Both the position numbers and the translations under genes were made by a program. From an uncultured Devosia sp. (lineage in GTDB: Bacteria; Pseudomonadota; Alphaproteobacteria; Rhizobiales; Devosiaceae), in the NCBI GenBank assembly GCA_913775215.1, contig CAJYKO010000249.1:1-9680 (forward strand): a stretch of DNA of 9,680 bases. Reading direction: 5' to 3'. Shown here piece by piece: positions 5,860 through 9,680 of the stretch. Every line of letters starts with the position of its first letter. The stretch's first letter is position 1. The notes under the pieces were generated by a model. The model saw only the letters and a list, made by a program, of their open reading frames with translations, was not told the DNA's origin and did no database searches.

Positions 5860-7883
5860 TAGCCTGCAACTTTGCCGAAATCGGCCACCAGGTGCATAGT
5901 ATCGCGCAACCGCGCTAGAAGATTGAGGCGATTGGCGCGCACGGCCGGGTCTGCATCATTGACCAAAACCGCGGTAAAGAACGCATCGACGGGCGCGCGG
6001 AGCGTTGCAAGTTCCGCCATGGCGCCCTTGTAATCGTCCTTAGCCACATGGCTCGCCACCGATGCGTGGACCGCATCCACCGCGAAGGCCAGCGCCTCCT
6101 CTTCCGGCAGTTTTAAAGCCGCCTGATCAACAGAACCGGCGAAGGATTTGCCGTCCTTCTTCTCTTCGGCAGAAAGAATGTTGGCCGCGCGGCGATAGCC
6201 GGCGAGGAGGTTCTTGCCATCATCGCTCGAAAGCAGCGTCGAGAGCGCTTCGGCCCGCTGAGTGATCTGGAGAATGTCATTGCTGTCGGCCGAAATGACG
6301 GCATCGACGAGATCATGCCGCGCACCGGCATCGCGCAGCGACACTTTCAGGCGATCATGGAAAAAGGCCAAGAGATCGGCATCGACCTTGAGCGGGAATT
6401 TGAGCCCATTCTCGGTGATGATGCGGATGACGCCGAGCGCCGCGCGACGGAGAGCAAAGGGGTCGCGCGAGCCGGTCGGCTTTTCGTCGATCGACCAGAA
6501 TCCGGAAAGCACATTGAGCTTGTCGGCGAGCGCCACGGCGATGGAGACGGGCTCGGTCGGCACGCGGTCCGAAGGCCCGACTGGCTTATAATGCATTTCG
6601 AGCGCATTGGCGATTTCAGCCGGCTCGCCCTGCGCCGTTGCATAATAGCGGCCCATCAACCCCTGCAATTCGGGGAATTCGCCGACCATGCCGGTAACCA
6701 GATCGGCCTTGGCCAACATCGCAGCGCGTTTGGTCTTTTCGACATCGGCGCCAACCTGTGGCGCGATTTCGGCAGCGAGTGTTACCAATCGCTCGACCAT
6801 GGCGAACTGCGTGCCGAGCTTGGCGTGGAACACCATGTCTTCGAGCTTGGGCAGACCATGCTCGAGCGGAATTGCCAGGTCGCCCTGATAGAAGAAGGCC
6901 GCATCCGAAAGGCGCGCGCGAATGACGCGCTCATTGCCGGCGATGACGACGGCGCCACCATCGGTCGGGATCGTGTTGGACGTGATGATGAAATTGGGCG
7001 CCAGCTTGCCGGTCGCATCGCGCAAACAGAAACATTTCTGGTTGGCGCGAATGGTCGCGATGATGACTTCCTCGGGCAAATTGAGGAATTCGGGATCGAA
7101 CGATCCCATCATCACATTGGGCCACTCGACGAGACCGGCGACTTCTTCGAGCAGGCCTTCATCGTGGATAACGGTCAGTCCCTGCGCGAATGCCAGGTGA
7201 TCAGCCTCGCCGCGGATGATCTCCTTGCGACGGTCGATATCGAGCACGACCTTGGCACGCTCAAGCGCGGTCACATAATCATCGAACCGGCGCACCCGGA
7301 TCGCGTCGGGCGCGAGGAAGCGATGGCCGAATGTCGTCTGCGCGGCTTGCGTACCGGCAACAGCAAAGGGCACGACGATCGGATCGTCGTTCTCGGTGCC
7401 GAAGGTCGCCGTGATGGCGCGAAGCGGACGCACCCAATTGAAATTGCCCGAACCCCAACGCATGGACTTCGCCCAGGGGAACTCATTGAGAATTTTCGGC
7501 AGGATGCCCGACAGCAGCGCCACGGCATCGGCGCCCGGCTTGTCGATCACCGCAACGTAAAAGTCGCCCTTTTTCGGATCGCTCTCGACCTTGGCCTGGT
7601 CGAGCGAACTCAATCCGGCCGAGCGCAGGAACCCGTCGATCGCCGGCTGAGGCGCGCCAACTTTGGGGCCCTTCTTTTCTTCGCGCGTATCCGGCGAGCG
7701 CGTCGGCAGCCCGCTGACGGTCAACGCCAGGCGGCGCGGCGTTGCAAAGGCCTTGGCGCCTTCATAGACAAGACCCGCATCGACCAGGGCATTGGTGATG
7801 GCTTTCCTGAGGTCCTCGGCAGCGCGACGCTGGAAGCGGGCGGGAATTTCCTCGGAGAAGAGTTCAAGCAGAAGTTCGGGCAT
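5859..7883 (-). CDS. glyS: Glycyl-tRNA synthetase beta subunit
   Basis: A 674-residue subunit of the alpha2-beta2 bacterial glycyl-tRNA synthetase; the alpha subunit GlyQ makes the adenylate, while the beta subunit binds tRNA-Gly. Family markers in order: N-terminal LLLELFSEEIPARFQ (4-18), KKGPKVGAPQPAIDGFLRS (70-88), FPWAKSMRWGSGNFNWVRP (135-153), TTFGHRFLAP (183-192), LVEWPNVMMGSFD (251-263) with IRANQKCFCLRD (278-289), GNERVIRARLSDAAFFYQGD (316-335), and an HD-like core EFPELQGLMGRYYA (402-415) with ADKLN (453-457) and DPFALRRAALG (474-484). The C-terminal tRNA-binding domain ends in RANRLNLLARLRDTMHLVADFGKVAG. The length is close to the 689 residues of E. coli. The canonical N-terminus fixes the ATG, though only weak GGTTAGACC precedes it, so initiation may be inefficient. 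GlyQ is not in the window. The upstream neighbour is an unknown 120-residue gene 64 bp away. Confidence 0.97.
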   Translation of the reverse strand: MPELLLELFSEEIPARFQRRAAEDLRKAITNALVDAGLVYEGAKAFATPRRLALTVSGLPTRSPDTREEKKGPKVGAPQPAIDGFLRSAGLSSLDQAKVESDPKKGDFYVAVIDKPGADAVALLSGILPKILNEFPWAKSMRWGSGNFNWVRPLRAITATFGTENDDPIVVPFAVAGTQAAQTTFGHRFLAPDAIRVRRFDDYVTALERAKVVLDIDRRKEIIRGEADHLAFAQGLTVIHDEGLLEEVAGLVEWPNVMMGSFDPEFLNLPEEVIIATIRANQKCFCLRDATGKLAPNFIITSNTIPTDGGAVVIAGNERVIRARLSDAAFFYQGDLAIPLEHGLPKLEDMVFHAKLGTQFAMVERLVTLAAEIAPQVGADVEKTKRAAMLAKADLVTGMVGEFPELQGLMGRYYATAQGEPAEIANALEMHYKPVGPSDRVPTEPVSIAVALADKLNVLSGFWSIDEKPTGSRDPFALRRAALGVIRIITENGLKFPLKVDADLLAFFHDRLKVSLRDAGARHDLVDAVISADSNDILQITQRAEALSTLLSSDDGKNLLAGYRRAANILSAEEKKDGKSFAGSVDQAALKLPEEEALAFAVDAVHASVASHVAKDDYKGAMAELATLRAPVDAFFTAVLVNDADPAVRANRLNLLARLRDTMHLVADFGKVAG

Positions 7884-7947
7884 GGTCTAACCAGTCAAAG
7901 AGCGCGTGTTTGCCTAGCAAGTGCATCGGCCAATGTCCACCAAGCGC

Positions 7948-8310
7948 TTAGCCCGAACGCGCAAGGTGGAGATCTAGCCGCTCGCGCACCGCGTTCATCA
8001 CCGGCTTTGGCACCTTCACATAGCCTTCGCGTCCCAACCATTCGAGCGTGTCGTAGCGCATCAGCAAAAACTGCAGCACAAGGAGCGTCAATTCATCTTC
8101 GACGGGCGGTCCTAGTAGCAGCGCCCGCTGCGGTTCATCGAGATAATGCCGCGCCGAAAGGGTGCGGGCGCCCAGCGTAAAATCGTAGTCGATATAGTTG
8201 TAGAAATAGCCGAACTGGCCCGGCAGGTTGGGATCGGGATCGCCGAACTCCACGCGATGATAAATGGCGACAGGCGCGATGACGTCCTGATCATAGGGTG
8301 AAGCCGCCAC
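7948..8310 (-). CDS. Hypothetical protein, 120 residues, unrecognised
   Basis: I do not recognise this family. The protein starts with GTG (8310-8308), which shares one base with the TAG stop of the DUF2207 gene, so it is almost certainly translated from the same message. It has no signal peptide or membrane helix and is probably cytosolic. The N-terminal half is aromatic-rich and acidic (QFGYFYNYIDYDF, residues 31-43). The middle holds ARHYLDEPQRALLLGPPVEDE. The C-terminal half is probably helical, with LTLLVLQFLLMRYDTLEWLG and a final amphipathic RERLDLHLARSG. Codon use is like its neighbours, and the frame is kept by tight packing between two solid genes, which supports it being real. A GGAGG 12 bases upstream, inside the Gly codons of the preceding gene, may serve as its ribosome-binding site. 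Confidence 0.75.
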   Translation of the reverse strand: MAASPYDQDVIAPVAIYHRVEFGDPDPNLPGQFGYFYNYIDYDFTLGARTLSARHYLDEPQRALLLGPPVEDELTLLVLQFLLMRYDTLEWLGREGYVKVPKPVMNAVRERLDLHLARSG

Positions 8311-9680
8311 TACCAGCCCCCGCCTCCACCGCCGCCACCCCCGCCGCCGGAAAATCCCCCGCCGCCTCCGCTAGAGCCGGAAGAACTCGCCTGCACCGGC
8401 TGCGCTGCGATCATCGCTGCGGCCATGCCGGTCGTTGCGGCGCTCACCGTGTTGGAAATCGAGCCCGGCGAAAAACCACGCGAGCCGCCCGAATACCAAT
8501 AGGGATTGTAGCCGGTGCTCGACACGTCGCTGACGGCATTGCGCGCCAGTTCGGATTCGAAATGCTCCGACCACGGCTTTTCAACGCCGAGCGCGATGGC
8601 GTAGGGCAGGATTTTTTCGAACCGCTCGACCGTCATCGGCGGCTCCGCGGTGATGTTTAGGCGCTCTTTTTCGGCCGTATCGAGATAGAGTTTAAATCCC
8701 TCGATCTCATCCATGACCTTGCGGCCTTGGGCGGTCGGCGCCCGCATCAGCACAGCGAAGATCGCAGTGATCAACACCATCGAGCCGGCAGCCAGAGCCG
8801 CCGAATTGATCGTCACGCCCGAAAAAGTTTCGAGCATGCCACCAACAAAATTGAAGCCAAAAATACCGGTAATGGCCAGCGTCAGATAGCGCTGCCAGCC
8901 GCCCTGCTTCATTACACTGAAAATGAATGAGCCGATCACCGCAGCAAAAATGCCGCCGACGAAGGCGACGACTAGCCAGACCGGTTCCAGCACGTCGAGC
9001 GCCACCATGGCGATCAGCATCAGAATGGTCAGCACGACACTGAGCACCGCAAACCCAAAATTGTGGTTGAACCAGATCTTCTGGTTTTCGCGCTGAATGG
9101 CGCTCATGAATTCGCTGCGTTGCCGCGCCAGCTCGACGCCCGTCGATTTGCCGACCGTCACCTCGCCCTGGCTCGAAAAATAGCGATAGAGCACTTCCTC
9201 CCCAACCGGCAAAGGTCCGTCCGGCGCCTTCCCGGTCGCTCCCACCGTCAGCCCATCGTCGGTGTTCTTGATCGTCACCAGCCCCTTGACCCCAAGATCA
9301 AAAATCGCCGCTGTCATCGCCGTCCAACCGGAATTGGCAAAGCCCCACTTGTGGACATAGTGCGTCAGGGCAGGCGAGAAATTCTTGGGCGGATGAAAGA
9401 GCGGAATGATCGTGCCCTTGGGCGGATCACGACCGACACGCATCCAGGCGCTGAAATTATAGAGCAGCAAGAGAAGTACCGCGACGACCGGCAGCCAGAC
9501 CTCGCGCAAGTCGGACGCCTCCTGCACCAAGGCATCGACGCCAGTCGGGAAGACGATAATGCCCTTCTGGAAAGAGACGGCAAAGCTCATCCCCTCCCCT
9601 GGCCCCAATTCGCGCTGGGTCCTGAACGTCGCCTGATTGTCCGATGTCCGCGTGATCGTGACGGCGCTTTCCCTCGAGCC
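8310..9680 (-). CDS. DUF2207-family membrane protein with Gly-rich C-terminus, 5' end outside window
   Basis: 456 residues are visible and the frame stays open to the right edge, so the true start lies beyond it. An in-frame TTG at 9608 is not the start, because the preceding residues (TFRTQRELGPGEGMSF) continue the typical DUF2207 strand pattern. Using visible numbering, the end of the extracytoplasmic beta domain is followed by a membrane helix (WLPVVAVLLLLLYNFSAW, about 57-74). Then come the family's RVGRDPPKGTIIPLFHPP segment and a cytoplasmic winged-helix-like stretch (FDLGVKGLVTIKN). Paired helices follow, and then the hallmark DEIEGFKLYLDTAEKERL with FEKILPYAIALGVEKPW. The tail, GSSGGGGGFSGGGG..W, is the poly-Gly end usual for this family. 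No enzymatic role is established. DUF2207 genes often sit next to LemA genes, so a LemA gene just outside the window would be no surprise. Confidence 0.93.
   Translation of the reverse strand, partial: GSRESAVTITRTSDNQATFRTQRELGPGEGMSFAVSFQKGIIVFPTGVDALVQEASDLREVWLPVVAVLLLLLYNFSAWMRVGRDPPKGTIIPLFHPPKNFSPALTHYVHKWGFANSGWTAMTAAIFDLGVKGLVTIKNTDDGLTVGATGKAPDGPLPVGEEVLYRYFSSQGEVTVGKSTGVELARQRSEFMSAIQRENQKIWFNHNFGFAVLSVVLTILMLIAMVALDVLEPVWLVVAFVGGIFAAVIGSFIFSVMKQGGWQRYLTLAITGIFGFNFVGGMLETFSGVTINSAALAAGSMVLITAIFAVLMRAPTAQGRKVMDEIEGFKLYLDTAEKERLNITAEPPMTVERFEKILPYAIALGVEKPWSEHFESELARNAVSDVSSTGYNPYWYSGGSRGFSPGSISNTVSAATTGMAAAMIAAQPVQASSSGSSGGGGGFSGGGGGGGGGGGW

Noticed and set aside
6315..8180. Plus-strand open frame of 621 codons opposite glyS
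   Set aside because: It is antisense to a certain housekeeping gene, has no family motif, and spans the glyS start and the next gene, as an artefact of GC bias would.
8310..9608. DUF2207 gene starting at TTG 9608 as a complete 432-residue protein
   Set aside because: The frame is open to the window edge, and the residues before the TTG match the family's beta-domain pattern, so the real start is outside.
1..9680. Defence system, prophage, IS or CRISPR content
   Set aside because: No integrase, transposase, Cas, nuclease-effector or direct-repeat array was found; composition and gene content look like core chromosome throughout.

Overview
The window looks like ordinary chromosomal backbone of a high-GC alphaproteobacterium, most likely in the Hyphomicrobiales (Rhizobiales). 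The signs are the alphaproteobacterial forms of IspH, GlyS and RNase HI, frequent GTG/TTG starts, and an intergenic inverted repeat whose core (GGGGAGAAGGTGGC, then GGATGAGGG) resembles the rhizobial RIME-type mosaic repeats. I cannot name the genus; a Devosia-like organism is only a guess. I see no phage, IS element, CRISPR array, tRNA or rRNA.

Layout. (1) The left edge holds the 5' part of a minus-strand gene for a small exported protein with a C-x-x-I...RLxCYD signature, running off the window. (2) Positions 356-2644 (minus) encode a 762-residue relative of pyruvate phosphate dikinase. It keeps every catalytic residue I could map in the phosphohistidine and PEP/pyruvate domains, but its N-terminal ATP-grasp domain is about 109 residues short and seems to have lost its metal/ATP residues. 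(3) A 104-bp divergent intergenic region leads to a tight plus-strand cluster: ispH (isoprenoid synthesis), a RimJ/RimL-like GNAT acetyltransferase joined by an ATGA overlap, and rnhA (RNase HI) with a TTG start inside the end of the acetyltransferase gene. (4) A short convergent intergenic region (4711-4866) carries two inverted copies of a palindromic repeat. (5) The right half is a minus-strand run, in transcription order: a DUF2207-type membrane protein with a glycine-rich tail (5' end outside the window), an unrecognised 120-residue protein overlapping it by one base, glyS (glycyl-tRNA synthetase beta subunit), and a DUF808/YedI-type membrane protein whose ribosome-binding site abuts the glyS stop codon.

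How the genes relate. Most are housekeeping genes and do not form one pathway. IspH makes IPP and DMAPP, RNase HI removes RNA:DNA hybrids, and GlyS needs the alpha subunit GlyQ, which is not in the window. The most unusual item is the dikinase relative: its active-site spacing matches a full-length enzyme exactly from the catalytic histidine to the catalytic cysteine, yet the nucleotide-using half has decayed. This suggests a PEP-dependent phosphoryl carrier or a sensory/regulatory protein rather than a dikinase. I found no convincing new multi-gene system.
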